Below, piece after piece: positions 36,123 to 48,728 of a stretch of DNA of 57,981 bases. Under the pieces are notes generated by a model, which made no database searches, was not told the DNA's origin, and was given only the letters and a program-made list of their open reading frames with translations. Numbering within the stretch: position 1 is the stretch's first letter; every line of letters starts with the position of its first letter. Source of the DNA: Scenedesmus sp. ARA3. Its lineage: Eukaryota > Chlorophyta > Chlorophyceae > Sphaeropleales > Scenedesmaceae. The position numbers and the translations under genes are program-made. The DNA lies in contig RWJK01001877.1 in the NCBI GenBank assembly GCA_004335835.1, forward strand, positions 6,184-64,164, written 5' to 3'.

Positions 36123-39100
36123 ATGCTGATGCTTCTACTGCTGCTGGACTGCAGGTACATTCACCACAGTGATCTAGGGGCCCGCCTGAGCTGCGCGCGC
36201 CTGGCAGGCGAGCTGCTGCCGGCAGTGTTTGCTGCCAGCATCATCCACCCGCAGCGCGCCGTGGACTGTGCGCTGTACGTGCCTGTGGAAATCTGGCCTG
36301 GTGCTGACCTGTTTGACGACCCATACAGGTGAATATGCGAAGGTTCCTTTTGAAAGCGTCGGTGCTGAGCATCCGTGTTATGTTGACAAGACCTCCTGGA
36401 GAATGAGAATAGTTACATGTGCATCGTCCAAAAGGATGTTTCGTTAGCTGGTGGTGTGGCTGCTGACGTACTGTGCATATGCTGGCTGCTACAGGTGCAA
36501 TGCCCCAGATCTGCTGTCAAGCCTAGAGAGCCTCACCCACATCCTGATACAGCAACATATCAGCCTGCCTGCGCTGCCGCTGCTGGCACTATGGGAGCAT
36601 GTGGCGCTGCATGCCACACACAACACACCATCTCTGGTGCTGGCACGTGTGATGCGGGTGAAGGCACTGAGCCAGCTGGCGCTGCTTGCTGAAGCTGGCA
36701 TTGTGCTCAGGGGACTGCTGCAGGGCAGCAACTTACCTGGAGTGCTGCTGCAGGGGCCGCAGCCGATCCTTGGGCCAGATGGGGTTGGGCCGATACAGCA
36801 AAGTGCAGAAGCAGGCAGCAAAGGTTCTACAGGCAGCTCAGCAGCAGATGCAGCGGAAGTATCAGGTGCTGCAGCTGCCTTCTATGCCAGCAAGTGGCCA
36901 GGGCATGTGAGTAATGCGGCAGTGCAGGCATTCGTTGCTGATGCTGTGCCGCCGGCATGTGTCGCAGCAGATTATGGACCATGGCTGTGTGGCCAGGTGG
37001 CGATTGCTCGCGCAGCTTGGCTCGCCGCAGCTGGCAGTGTGCCAAACTGCTGGAAGAGTGGCAGCTACACAGCTGGCAGCAGCAGCAGTGGTGAAGGTAA
37101 GGCAGCTGGCACTGGCAGCCACGGTGCACCTGCAGCAGCAGGAGCGGGCAAGGCTGGAGCAGCTGCAGCAGCAACTGGAGAGTCCGTTGAAGGCAGGCTG
37201 ATGGAGAAAGCAGTAAAGCTCTTGCAAGCTGTCATCAAATCATCCCGTGTAGCTCTGGGCCTGCCAGGTATTGCAGGGTGCAGCTGGGATCAAGACAGTG
37301 GCGAGGCTGGTGCTGCTGCAGCGAGTGGTACAGCTGCTAAAGGTGCTGGCAGCGGCGGCAGCAAAGGTAGCCCAGCAAAAGGCAGCGGGGGCAAGCAGGC
37401 AAAAGGGCATGGAGCGAAAGGAGGCAAGGCTGCTGCAGCCGCCGCTGCGGCAGCTGCTGCTGCTGCGGGGGCTGGGGCCGCTGCTGAAGGTGTTGATCCG
37501 CTGGTGCAGGCGCAGCACCAGCAGCTGTATGTGGAAGGGATCATGCAGTTGGCTGAGGTGAGAGGCGCTTATCTTTTGACATTAGCTGCTGAAAACCTGC
37601 TGGCGGTTGGGTTGCAGTGTGCTTGCCTAGTCTTGGAGCTGCGTCGCCCTGCTTGCAGTCTACTGCTGATAAGAGCATCCATCCTGACCTGTTGGTGTAT
37701 GCATTTCTGGCCTCTGTCCTTCCGACAGGTTGAGTTGCTTCGCTGGATGCCAGGACAAGCGCTGCAGCTGTCCCTCGCAGCTGCTGCTGCCATAGCATCC
37801 GGCGGCAGCACAAGCAGCGCCAGCAGCAGCAGCAGCTCAAGCTCTGCAGCAGGGCGTGGCAGCAGCAGGAACGATGCCTTGGAGAGGGTTGCCCTGCACC
37901 AGGGCACTTGGCTTGCAGCAAGATGCCAGGTGTGTGGACAGCATGCATGTGTAACTCAGCCACAGTCTTACTGAGAGGCATGTGTCTCCATGTAGTGCAG
38001 CATCCATCCACAGCAGGGGCTCTGCATGCAGTCGGCGCAAACATTGCACGTTTTGTGTTGAGCAGCTTAGGCAGGCACAGGATAGTCCTGCAAGTGAAGT
38101 AGAGCAGCAGCTGGCCGGTTACAAAAATGCTTGTAATCACTTGGTGACACACTGCTACCTGTCTGCCTTCATGTCTTGCAGCTGGCGCGTGTCCTCGTAC
38201 ACTTGCAGCACTACAGCACATGCACTGCTGTCTGCGCAAGAGCCCAGGCAGACGCAAGAGCAGCTGGGGACGACTTGTACACGGTGCAGCTGCTGCAGCT
38301 GCAGGCCAACGCACTGGCAGCTCAGGAGGAGCCAGCTGCTGCGCTGACGTGCCTGAGAGAAGGAATGGCCAGGTGCCTGCACCTTCAGCTGCCTAACACA
38401 CAGCTGCTAGCTGCATGCCGGCTCCCTGCCAATTCAAAGCTTTGCACAAGCGTCTGCTGCGCAGCATCGCCATGATGCTGCTTCCCAGAATCTGGACTTT
38501 GGTTGCAGCACTACTATGCATGCCCCTGTGCTGACTGCTTGATAGAGTATGGATGCCCAACCTCACCTGCTCACCTACCTTTTTGTTTGTCACCTTTGTT
38601 AAATGGATGCAGGCTGCAGTCCATTGCACTGTTTGGGCCCCACCTGCTGTCTCTGCAGCTGGACTGTGCGCTGCTGGATGAGCGGCTGGGGGCCCGTGGG
38701 GAAGTGGACAGGCTGGCAGCAGCGGCGCTGGCCACCAGCAGCAGCATTGTCAAGCAGCAAGGGCTGCAGGAGATGCTGGTGAGTGCAGGGTGCTAGTACG
38801 TTTATCATTGACAGAGCATAGCACAGGCAGCACAGAGCTGGGTGTATAGCCTTGATAAGGAGCTGTTGGGGTGTACAGAAGGCCTGTCTCATTACCGGCT
38901 GCGCTGCATCACCTACAACAGGCTGGAACGTTTTCTGTTATGCTGCTTCCTTTGTGCAGCTATGCTAGCTAGACGCTGCCAGATATATTGTTATCTGGCT
39001 GCCCAGCGCAGCACCTCCGCTGGATCTCTTGCTGTTCCCAACCCTCTGCCATGTAACCACCTTCTTGCCTGCCTGCAGGAGAACCCAGAGCTAGTAAACA

Positions 39101-41423
39101 TCTACCTGCCAGCCACAGTAACACATCTGCAGGTGCTGCTGCTGGCAGCCACCGCCAGCACCAGGCGCAGGCAGCTGGCAACAGCAGAGAAGCAGCTGCG
39201 GCAAGCCAGCATACTGCTGTCGTGCTGCCGCTGCCTCCCCAGCACTGCAGCACAGGTGGCTTTGCAGCTTGCGCAGGTGCTGAGGCTGCAGGCAGCACTC
39301 AAGCTGCCAGCTACATACCTATCAGTGCCAAGGAATGCTGCAGCAGCTGCTGCTGCAGCCGGTACAGCTGCAGCCACACCAGCAACCAGCAGCGCTGCAT
39401 CTGCGTCTTCTGGTGCGGTAATGTTAAAGGGCACAGAGCTGCAGCTGCAGCGGCTTGCAGAGGCAGCAGAGCTTGCAGGCAGAGCCCTGCAGCTAGCAGT
39501 AAGTGATGCTGGCAGCTCCCCTGCGCTTGCCAGGTCAGCACTGCTGGAGCTGGCAGCAGCATGGCTGTACAGCCACCAGTGTGGAGGGGCAGGCGTGGCT
39601 GGCGGGCTGGTCAGCAAAGTGGCAGCTGCGCTGCAGGCCGCACATGTGACAGCAGGGCAGCTGCGCGTGCTGTGCTTGACAAACCACCAGCTGCAGCCAG
39701 TGAGTGTGGGAGGTTTGCCGGTGTGGCTTGTTGAGCGGCTCAAAAGCCAGGAGCAGCTGCAGAGCAGCTTGCAGCAGCAGACTGCGCAAGCAGCTGCTGC
39801 TGCCGCTGCCGCAGCTGGCAAGCCGACTCAACACCGCAAGAAGCAGCAGCAGCTGCTGACCCTTTCAGCAGCATCAGCAGCTGCAGCAGCGGCAGTCACT
39901 GCTGCTGTACCTGACACAACGCTCGGCAGGCTGGCAGTGTGTCACTATGTGCGGCTGCTGGTCACAGCAAATGATGGCAGTGCTGGCCTGCAGCAGCAGC
40001 AACTGGCAGCTGCACAAGCGGTGCAGCTGTCCCCAGTCATGCGAGCTGCATGCCCCAAGCTTGCTGCAGACTGCTGCTGGTCAGAGGTTCCAGTGGTGGG
40101 TTCAATGGCAGCAGGCAGTGGCAAAGCTAGCGTGGCTGCTGCTGCCAGTGCCGGCACTGTGCCAGAAGCTGCAGATGTACCCCCAGGTGAGCTCCGCTGC
40201 TCTGGTCTTACGCTGACACTATAAGGGTGGGTTTGTAATGCTAGCAATAATGGCTTCGGCATGCAGTGGACAGTCCACACCACATGCCATTTACAGACCA
40301 AGGCCTCAGCTAGCTGCCAAGGGCTGACGGACTCAGTTTGCTGTGTTTGGTGTGCTGACTTACTTCAACCCGCTTGCATTTTCCTTCACTGCTCTGCAGG
40401 CAGCGTATACATGCAGTGGTACCGGCAGGACTGCTGCTGGCAGGTCCCTGGCAGCTGGCGCAGCGACGGCATGCTACCCAGCAGCAGCAGCAGCCAGACC
40501 ATCACACAGGCGATGCTGGACGACCTGCCAGGCATCCCCACCTATGCCAGCTGCCTGTTTGTTGTGCACGCGCCTGCCGCTGCAGCTGCAGCCGCAGCCG
40601 CGGCATCTCCTTCTGCTGCTGGAGCTGCAGGTGTGGCAGGCAGCGGGCAGCTGATGCAGCCGCGGCTGCTTGCAGGAGAGCTTGTCGTCAGCTTGGAGCG
40701 ACTCAAGAGGGTGCAGCTGCAGGTGAGGGCGCTTGGCACGATGGCTCGACTGTCATTGCAGCTGATCTCACCTCCTCTGTGTGAGGCGTACTGGGCAAGG
40801 CTGCTGTCAGCATGGTACACAGTTTGGCAGTGGGATAGTGGCTTGTCAGTATGATGGTATCCATCAGTGTTGAGAAAGCAATAAAGCAAGCAAGCAACTC
40901 CGGCTGCTGCTGTCTGCTTCGCTGCTTCGTGCAGGTGAAGGCCTTGAGGCAGCGCCTGGAGTCGCCTGGCCGTGCAACAGACCTGTTTGCGATGCCCCCA
41001 CCCAGCAGCAGCGAGCTGGCGGCAGCAAAGCACTGCCTGGAAGGCCTGCTGTCGCAAACAGACGAGGAAGATATGGGGCCGGCCCCTGCCGAGCTGCCAG
41101 CAGCAGCTACAACAGCGGTTCTGCAGACTGTAAGCCCAGCAGCTGGTGCTGGTGCGGGGCTTGCTGCTGCTGCAGGGGCAACTAAGGCTGGTGGGGCGGC
41201 AGCTGCTGCAGCTGGCAAGGCAGCTGCTGATGGCGCGGCAGGTGGAACAGCAGCAGCGCAGGGATCAGCAGCAGCAGCAGATGGCGGTGGTCTTGACTGG
41301 CGCAGCGTGGCCACGTGGGTGAAGTTGGAGGCATTGCTTGATGATGAGGATGGGCTGCAAGGGGCTGAGGGGGCGCTGGCAGCATGGCTGGCGCAGCTGC
41401 TGCCACAGGCTGTGCACAAGTGA
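26194..41423 (+). CDS. CFAP54: Cilia- and flagella-associated protein 54 (central pair)
   Basis: 26 exons, about 3435 residues, all phases closed: 26194-26785, 26960-27634, 27759-27814, 27981-28158, 28356-28666, 28840-29217, 29324-29491, 29640-29910, 30074-30157, 30330-30820, 31031-31716, 31926-32493, 32631-33152, 33430-33875, 34073-34488, 34719-34885, 35087-35464, 35666-35871, 36155-36328, 36495-37557, 37729-37929, 38182-38372, 38613-38778, 39079-40186, 40400-40722, 40935-41423. Family marks in order: N-terminal helical repeats (LQELCDYYVSRKLPASAFAP; QLYWLVYTATIYLHKA; TQFLPWRLQMYAAAAHCF), an FN3-like part at about residues 820-910 (PNSVTLTHWPL; IEGLQSNETYNFAIA), LPLPLYACWAHVLL, LGDVYAHFGMWPAAGAAW and VEIWPGADLFDDPYR. 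Near the end comes SVYMQWYRQDCCW. Known role: scaffold of the C1d projection of the central apparatus. Intron 16 uses a GC donor (AAG/GCAAGT). Exon 7 could instead start 51 bases later. Ala-rich inserts lengthen it beyond the animal protein. Confidence 0.95.
34886..35086 (+). other. GC-AG intron in CFAP54
   Basis: Exon 16 ends GACAAG and the intron begins GCAAGT, the classic GC-type donor context; it ends CAACAG. The flanking exons join in phase 0 only with this donor, and no GT donor nearby keeps the frame. Confidence 0.8.
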
Positions 41424-42773
41424 TTATGCTGCAGCAAATGTGTGCATGTGCATGCTGTTGTTGGAGGTGCCTTGGATCGTCACAGCCGCCGGCAGCGTGT
41501 CGTGAGGCAGCCGGCCTACAGTGTTGCAAGGCATACCACTGCAGACTTGATGAGTTGAAAAACGGCTGCGCTGCACAATCTGTTGAAACCGCTACGTACC
41601 AGTACCAGTACCAGTACACGTGTTACACGTTGAAGTGATGATGTGCTCGTGGCTTGCGGCCCCGCATGAATGGGCACTCAATAGACAAGCTTGCAGGCTA
41701 CTGCAACTGTGCGCACCAGCCGCAAACGATGCAGACATGGAAACGAAGAATCAAACCAAAAAAGGCGTTGAAAAGCTACAACTGTTAAGTCGTTTTTCCA
41801 CCAGAGCAACAACATGCATGTCGGCGCAGCTGAACCAGTGTCCAGTTGCATCAACAGCCGTCAGTGCCGCTCATCACAGGAGCTGCTGCGCTGTCCCCGG
41901 CCGCAGGCTGAGCAGCAGCAAGATGCCGAGGCTGGATCATGGTGCAAGTGTGCATTCTGTGGTGCAAGTGTACCACATGCCTGAGCTTACTGCAGCAATT
42001 TGATGCAGCTGCAGGCTGACCAATGCCTTGCGGCCGCCAATCCGCCACAAACTAACCAGTCACAGCTGCTTCAAGCAGTGTGGTAATTCCACACAGAGCT
42101 AATCACCCAGGTGCACGCCGAACAGAGCTCGCATAACAGGAGGCAGTCACCCCATGCACAGAGCGCGGTTCGCATCAGGTGCATCAAGCGCAAGATGTAT
42201 CACAAGGGTGTCTCTGTAGCACTCGCAGCTACAGCTCCCTGCTGCCACCATGGTCAGCAATCACCATCAGGAGTGAAGACACCCAAGCAGATTGACCGCA
42301 AGCCATCAGCAAACCATCCAGGTGGCGTGCCGTGCCATATAGCTCGACATGCTACTCCGCGGGGGCTGCACAGGCAACGTCGCAGCAGGGTACAGCGATC
42401 GGCTGGCCAACTTCAGGCAAGGTCTACTGTGACCCACCAGCCAAGCAGTGTAAGGCTTAGCTGTGGCAATGCTGGGGAATTGCACCAACTGCTATGCCTG
42501 CACAAAACAACACTACCAAACAACGATGGCCCCCCACTCAGCTGTTCCTTGTACACATGCATGGACCAAAGAGACAAAGATAATCTACACCTGTGACAAA
42601 CCTACTACAGACACACTACGTGCAACGGCTGCTGCTTCGCTCCCCCAGGCACTGGGCCGCAGCCCACAGCTGCCACCAACCCAAGGACCCCACATTGCCA
42701 CAGCATACAAAACAACACCCACAAACACAACCTAGCCACACATGCGTCGCATCCATTTCTGCCGTCTGTGCAG
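41424..42773. other. Convergent 3' UTR region, CFAP54 / lipase
   Basis: No gene supported. A short run of about four GTACCA units lies at 41596-41617. A TGTAA at about 42449 could be the CFAP54 polyadenylation signal. Confidence 0.5.
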
Positions 42774-43461
42774 TTATGCATCAGCTCCTACTGCTTCCTC
42801 TCGCTCCACCTTCTCCCATGACTCCCCTGCCGCCTCACCTGCAGACACATTGTTACTGCTGCCCCTGCTGCTCGACACAGCCCTAGCCACACCTGCTGCT
42901 GCTGCTGCTGCCGTGCCAGCAGTACTGTTTCGGCCTGGTGGTGGTGGTGCTGCTGCTGTTGCTGCGCGCTCGGTGAGCCAGGCGATGCACTGCTGCAGCA
43001 GCTGCTGGTTGCCTGGCTCTTTGGTGAGCACGTGCCACATGTTGTCCACCAGGTGCAGCGTCTTGTCGGTCGACTGCAAGTAAAACAAGCAACAAAGGTG
43101 AAAGACGGTGAGCAGCAGGGCACAATGCCGCACAGAGCCAAGCAAGCATATGCCAGAGAGTGCCGGGAGTGCTGTCGAGCAAGATGCAATGCAGCAAAGA
43201 CAACGGCGCACCGTGCAAACCACAGCCACCACAACCGCATGCAGCACCCGCTTTCATTAACACAGGACACTGCAATGCAATAGCCATCATCACTCTGTCA
43301 CTCACTGCGGCCGCCTGCACCAGCATCTTGCTGCCATCTGGGTCAGTCATGTTGTCCTTGATGCTGTGCACCACCAGCAGCGGGCAGGCCAGCTGGTGCA
43401 TCTCCCGCAGCACGGTGTCACACATGCGGTTGCACTCCACACCCATGCGCACCTGCAGGGG

Positions 43462-43503
<42 letters not shown>

Positions 43504-44379
43504 CAACGTGCGTGGATGTGTTAAGTGTGTTGCTGTGTGAGTGCCGGGCATCAGCCTGGGGCAGATGGCGCATGCAGCATGCAGCAGCTGTAGTGCAGGG
43601 TGCTAGTGATGCACATAATGTGTTTGGCAATCTCTGCCTGCCACGCACCCGTGTGTTGTAGTGGTATGTCACTGGGTTGGTGTCCCAGTCCTCCTGCAGG
43701 TCAGGGAAGCTGTTGCAGCAGCATCGCAGCAGCAGACAGACAGACACCTTCCAGTCACAAGCTGCAGCGGTTGCAGCAGTCACAGGATAGAACGCTGCAT
43801 GCAGATGGGCAGCAGCTCACAGCCAGCACGCACAGACTAGGTATGCTGCGCACCAACAGCAATCCAAAGCCAAGAATCACACGGTGCAGCAGGCTGGTTT
43901 AATCTCATGATTGGCATGTGGCATCGGTATTGCTGCCGCCACCGCCGCTGCTGCTGCAGCCACTGCAGCTTGCTGCTGTTGCGTGCTGCTCACAGGTTGT
44001 TCTTGTTGGTGTGCACGATGGGCCAGGTGGGGATGACCCAATTGAGCAGCGCCGCCACCTTGCTGCAGAGAGCGACCAGAAATGCAGAGAACACCCGTCA
44101 ATAGCAGAACACACCAGACATATTGTGTGACAGATCATGCGGCATCATCAATGCGAATCAGCAGCACACACACAGCACGCTAGGCTTCGGCATGCTGTGC
44201 CCCCAGCGTGTGGCTTCTGCACAGGGCATCTAGTGCAGCCAGGAATCATGCAGAAATGGTATATACACCCAGCAGCAGCTGCACTCACAGCAGGATGGGG
44301 TTGAGCCCTTTGCGCTTCAACTTCTCCAGGCTGATCATCGGCGCCAGCAGCAGCAGCCCAGCATAGCGCAACGGCTGCG

Positions 44380-44429
<50 letters not shown>

Positions 44430-45808
44430 CAAGGACAGCAACACAGGTGGGCGCTAGAACGCCAAAAGCTCAACAACATCAACATGTATGAGCAGCATGA
44501 ACAAGCAGAGCCGCAGCTGACGCTGACCATAGCTATGTAGTGGGCGGTGGCCATTCAGATGCAACCTCATGCAACAGCACCTCAGTTTCTGAGCATGTTT
44601 GCTGATGTCGGCATGCGCGCATCACAGCAGGCTCCAGCACAGTCCAGTGCGATGAAGTAGTGCGTGCACTCAGTACTTCCAGGGACTGCGCCGGGAGTTG
44701 GCGGTATGGCAGCACTGAGCCGCACGTTTTTTGGGTGGTTTAGGGTGTTTGTAAACCTAGAGGCGTGCCCTCACCTCCCGCAGCGCTGCATGCACCGCCA
44801 GGTTGCCGCCCAAGCTGCTGCCAAGCAGGTAGGTGGGCAGCCCAGCAAAGGCCCGCAGCTGGCTGCTGCTGCTGCTGCTGCTGTCCTGCAAGCTGCGTGT
44901 GAAGCTCAGTAAGTCATCCACCCACAGTTGATGGTCCTCCTGCAGCAGCAGCAGCAGCGGCAGCGGCAGCAGCAGCAGCAGAAACGGCCATGAGGACACA
45001 TGTCATGCGCAGATGGCAGCGCCTGCAGCAGTCCTGCTTGCAGTGGAGACAGAGCTGGCGGCGGCTTCATTGATGGGAGCGGCCTCATGCCTGTCGTGCA
45101 CAGCTGCAGTCCCGGGTGCTTTCTGAGCAGACGCAACGGCGGATCACACCCGCCATCCAGAAACAATACCAACTCCAAGCAAAATCCATCAACTGCTTGG
45201 CATCCTGCATACAACGTGCAGAACCCTCACCCCACGACCCACAGTAAAGCCTATCAACGAGTCCTGCAGCCACTGCACGCACCACGTAACCCAGCAGGCC
45301 GCTGCTGCGCCCGCAGCCCCTGTTGTCCAGCCCAGCCACACTGAAGCCTGCCTGGTTGAACGCCTGCACCCAGCTGCCCTCATAGGTCTTCCAGTTGCCC
45401 ACACCCTGCGGCAGCAGCAGCAGCAGCAGCAGCAGCCGCATTAGTAGGTGCAGTGTGCCTCTACACAGATGTGTGTGCATTGCATGCATGCGCGGTTGGT
45501 TGAGTGGGCATTGCCGGCAGCTGTCCAGCCACAGGTGTCACTGCATGCATGCCCAGCCGCACAGCCAGTGCAAAGTGTGGTGCTTGGCGGCCGCTGTGTT
45601 TGGCAGTGCAGCACAGGCAGTGCTGCAGTGGCATGCAGTGCTGCATTGCTGGCAGCTGTAGGGGCATGACCTGTCATAAACGTAGCTAGTGGTAGCTGAT
45701 GAACCAGTTGCTGCTTTCTGCTGCTGATGCTGCTGGCATGACGGCTGCGCCTGCCAGGGGTTGCACAAGCTTGCCGTATCCTGCTGCTGCTGCTGCAGTT
45801 GCTGTGAC

Positions 45809-45849
<41 letters not shown>

Positions 45850-46616
45850 AGTGATTGCTGCTGCTGCTGCAGTGATTGCTGCTGCTGCTGCTGCTGCGGT
45901 TGCTACTGCTGCTGCTGTTGTGCACCTGGCGCTGCAGGTACTCGAAGATGAGGTAGGAGCCATGCCCATGCACCATCAGCACCACTCCCTTGGCATTGGC
46001 AGCCGGCCTGCGCCGAGCAGCAATGCAGCGCAGCACCGCAAACAGACAGCAACAGCAAGGGCATCACCTGCAGCAGTGGCTGTGTTTAAAGGGTTGCTGC
46101 TGCGAGATGCATTTACCAACAGGCAGCATACGCGCCCCACTGATGTGCCTGCTAGTTGCTCAGCGTTGCTGCTGTGTAAAATTGGGCGTTGCCTTTGAAG
46201 CCAGTGTTGCTGCTGCTGCTGACTATCGCCTTGCACACTACCATGGTATGGTATGCAAGCCTGCAGCAATAAGAGTAGCTGCTGCGCAGGTGCAACTAGG
46301 TGGCCGCTGCAAGGCCATGCGGCAGCTGCTGATGGTTGCTGGAGCTGGTGCTTGCTGCTGCTGCTGCTGCTGCTGCTGCATTTTAGCGTGCGCACCAAAA
46401 GCAGCCGCAGGTGCGGCGGCCAGGACTCCCAAAGAACTTGATGAAGCCTGTGCAGCACGTTGCAGAGTGTCACGTGAGGGCAGAACCCTCGTTGGCAGGG
46501 AGCAAAGCAGGCATGACAGTGCCACAAGAGCCTGCTGCGCCATGACTGCTGAATATATGGTCAATGTGTGTACACCCAGGTATATCGACATGCGTATTAC
46601 ATGACAAGACAGCAGG

Positions 46617-46655
<39 letters not shown>

Positions 46656-46829
46656 ATGTACCCAAGCTGTTACAGCTGCTGCTGTGGCAACCGCCAGCTC
46701 CCTGAACCGGAAGTGCTTCGTACCTGAGGGCCCGAGGTACTCTGCAGGCTCCTGTTTGTCTAGATGTTCGTTTCTAAAGGCCTCGTCTCTGCTGTCTGCC
46801 ATCCATTTTTGCTGCAAAATCCCGCTCAT
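42774..46829 (-). CDS. Monoacylglycerol-lipase-like alpha/beta hydrolase
   Basis: Ten exons: 46724-46829, 46396-46447, 45926-46007, 45283-45405, 44775-44939, 44289-44374, 43994-44062, 43649-43709, 43306-43452, 42774-43073; 396 residues. Hydrolase_4/serine aminopeptidase S33 features in order: KGVVLMVHGHGSY (oxyanion region, about residue 66), GLDNRGCGRSSGLLGYV (the GHGxSxG-type loop), LPTYLLGSSLGGNLA with nucleophile Ser about 163, LLLLAPMI, then the lid and NPVTYHYNTRVRMG. Further on, PLLVVHSIKDNMTDP gives Asp about 281, and STDKTLHLVDNMWHVLTKEP gives the catalytic His about 311. This is the plant/algal monoglyceride lipase layout; the substrate is inferred (monoacylglycerol or lysophospholipid). 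HSIKDNMTD replaces the usual HGxxDxV, so substrate preference may differ. Exon 2 is only 52 bases and is supported by phase and by the residues it adds before the HGHG strand. No signal peptide. Several introns hold long CAG/CTG tracts. Confidence 0.9.
43464..43502. repeat. CAG repeat (CTG in gene sense) before a lipase acceptor
   Basis: About 13 uninterrupted CAG units on plus. In the sense of the lipase gene these are CTG units ending about 12 bases upstream of the acceptor of exon 43306-43452. Confidence 0.95.
44382..44424. repeat. CAG repeat (CTG in gene sense) before a lipase acceptor
   Basis: About 14 CAG units on plus, upstream of the acceptor of lipase exon 44289-44374, eight bases away. 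Confidence 0.95.
45783..45910. repeat. Interrupted CTG repeat (CAG in gene sense) near a lipase donor
   Basis: Runs of CTG broken by short interruptions such as CAGTGATTG. It starts about 15 bases into the intron that follows lipase exon 45926-46007. The other end of the same intron carries the complementary repeat (45406-45435). Confidence 0.9.
46617..46655. repeat. CTG repeat in lipase intron 1
   Basis: About 12 CTG units on plus (CAG in gene sense), in the donor half of intron 1. A similar tract at 46342-46380 follows the donor of exon 2. Confidence 0.9.
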
Positions 46830-47415
46830 GAGTGCTGCTGCTGCTGTTGCTGCTCCTGTCTCAGGTCGGTGGACACCAGTGTATGCCGTACAGCTGTGAT
46901 TTAATTATTAGTGTAACAGTGTTGATGCTATGGTCTGTGTCTGTTGCTGAAGCCCTTGATGAGTCGCTTACGAAACCTGCCGATGGTGTGAGGGTATCGT
47001 TTCTTGTTACTGAAAGTATTACAGCCTTGATTGCAGTTGATTGCTGCGAAATCTGATTCAACGACGAACACAGGCTAATCACGGGAATCCTAGGGCTTAT
47101 GTGACATGTCATAACCGTGGGCAGCAGAATGTTGAGCATTTTGCCTCCCTATCACCGATCTTAGCTATTACTCTTTGCTTTGAACGCGCTGAGCAGGTGT
47201 ATGTGTCATTCCGACAAGTCACCAGGTTGATTCCCTTTCGCGGCAGGCGTCTCTTCCTCCCTGCGATCCCACACTTGGCGCACCAGCTGTAGATTACTTG
47301 ACTGTTCTTCTCACAGCTGCCCAGGCCGGGCATGCTTCTGAGCGCCTGAGTCAAGTAGCACCAGCATAAGCACAGAGCAGCACCAGCAGCAGCAGCAGCG
47401 ACAAAAGCAGACAGC
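46830..47415. promoter_or_regulatory. Shared divergent promoter, lipase / VTC1
   Basis: 586 bp between opposed start codons. No gene seen inside. No regulatory motif can be assigned with confidence. Confidence 0.45.
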
Positions 47416-48728
47416 ATGGCGAGCGCGGCGACAAACCAGGTGTTCGACACCATGTTTGGCACAAAGTATCACACGCCTGGCGCTGAGCTGCAGCTGCCAC
47501 GCAAGGTGCCGATGCGGGTGGAGCCAAAGTCATACTTTGGTGAGTCCTGCAAGATGCCGGCTTCAGGCTGCTGCAGCTAAGCTGCAGCTAAGCCACAGAG
47601 AGCACGCAGGCTAGCTTCTTCCGCACACACAGGCTGTCTGGAAGCAGCAGCACAAGCACAGCGCCGCGCTGCTGCGTTGCCAGGTTGCCAAGAGCTGTCA
47701 GCTGAGCGCTGCTTCTTCACACATGGTGTAATATTTGATGTCAGCACCTGCCCAGCAGTCCTCACAGTTTGCTTGCGCTGCGCCAGCTGCATTGCGTTAT
47801 AGCCGTACTCCTATCTCTAGGCACCTCCTGCTTGGTGCCCTCCCTTGAGGCACACAGCTTATGACAGCTCCAAAGGAATGCCTGATCTGTGCTGTCTTGC
47901 TGGGGATCATACCAGGCTGCTGACATCTTCCCGGCACCGAGCCACATTGCCTGCTTTTCACTAGCCGAATGCATTCAGTCCTCCCACCCTGCACTACAAA
48001 ACCTGCTGCCCTCTCACTTATGTATCCTTGACCTTCACCTGTTGCTGCTGCTGTCTCCTCGCGCGCAGCCAACGAGCGCACCTTCCTGTCTTGGTGCAGC
48101 ATGGCCACCACGATGGGTGGCGTGTCAAGCGCCATGGTTGGCCTCAGCATGACAGCAGCCAGCAGCAGCGAGGGCCGCCTCATCAGCCGCAAGACAGTGG
48201 ACCTGGTGTCTGCTGTGTATGTGCCTGTGGCCATCCTGATGATTTGTTATGCGCTGTTCACGTACGAGTGGCGCAGCAAGTTCATGCACCGCAAGCAGGT
48301 GAGGAGATGCGGTGGATTGAGAGGAGGAAATGTTGTGCTGGTTGCTGTGACAGAAGCATGAGGTGATGCTAGTTTGTGGCGGCCTCGCTCTGTTGACACT
48401 TCATTGACTGGCTCTGCAGTGTGTGTGCAATGCACAGCGCTCTGAGTACAGCTGCGTGTATGAAAGTGGGCAGCTGCATGCACCTGCTGCCCTGCTGGAC
48501 AACCGCAGCAGCCAGGTAGTTGAATCTGATTCTGTGCTGCAGCGCTGCACGTGTTATCATCTGCGTCATCCTGCTGCTGTGGCTCAAGCTGCTGCTGCTG
48601 CTGCTGCTGCTGTCTTCATGCAGGTGGGCTTTTTTGATGACAAGGTGGGCCCCATCACTCTGGCAGCCATCGTCATGGTCACTCTTGTGGCCATCACCAT
48701 CATGGCCTTCATTGATGTGCTGTCATAA
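47416..48728 (+). CDS. VTC1: Vacuolar transporter chaperone 1 (VTC1), polyphosphate synthesis
   Basis: Three exons: 47416-47539, 48069-48298, 48624-48728; 152 residues, normal for VTC1. The sequence reads VEPKSYFANERTFLSW, the conserved block before the first membrane helix. Three hydrophobic helices follow, roughly MATTMGGVSSAMVGLSM, AVYVPVAILMICYALF and ITLAAIVMVTLVAITIMAF. Between them are EWRSKFMHRKQ and VGFFDDKVGP, both diagnostic. VTC1 is the small membrane subunit of the VTC complex, which makes polyphosphate from ATP and moves it into acidocalcisomes; green algae use it for phosphate storage and it usually responds to phosphate starvation. There is no SPX or catalytic domain, as expected for this subunit. 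The last intron ends in CTG repeats just before the acceptor. It starts 587 bp from the lipase gene, which points the other way. Confidence 0.95.
48586..48611. repeat. CTG repeat before VTC1 exon 3
   Basis: About eight CTG units in the sense strand, followed by TCTTCATGCAG and the exon at 48624. Confidence 0.9.

Noticed and set aside
41596..41617. GTACCA units as a telomere-like or regulatory repeat
   Set aside because: Only about four units, in a 3' UTR region; no resemblance to the algal telomere repeat.
45761..46198. Long plus-strand frame rich in Ala across the CTG tract
   Set aside because: It is the antisense of lipase introns and exon 3; any frame through CTG/CAG repeats stays open.
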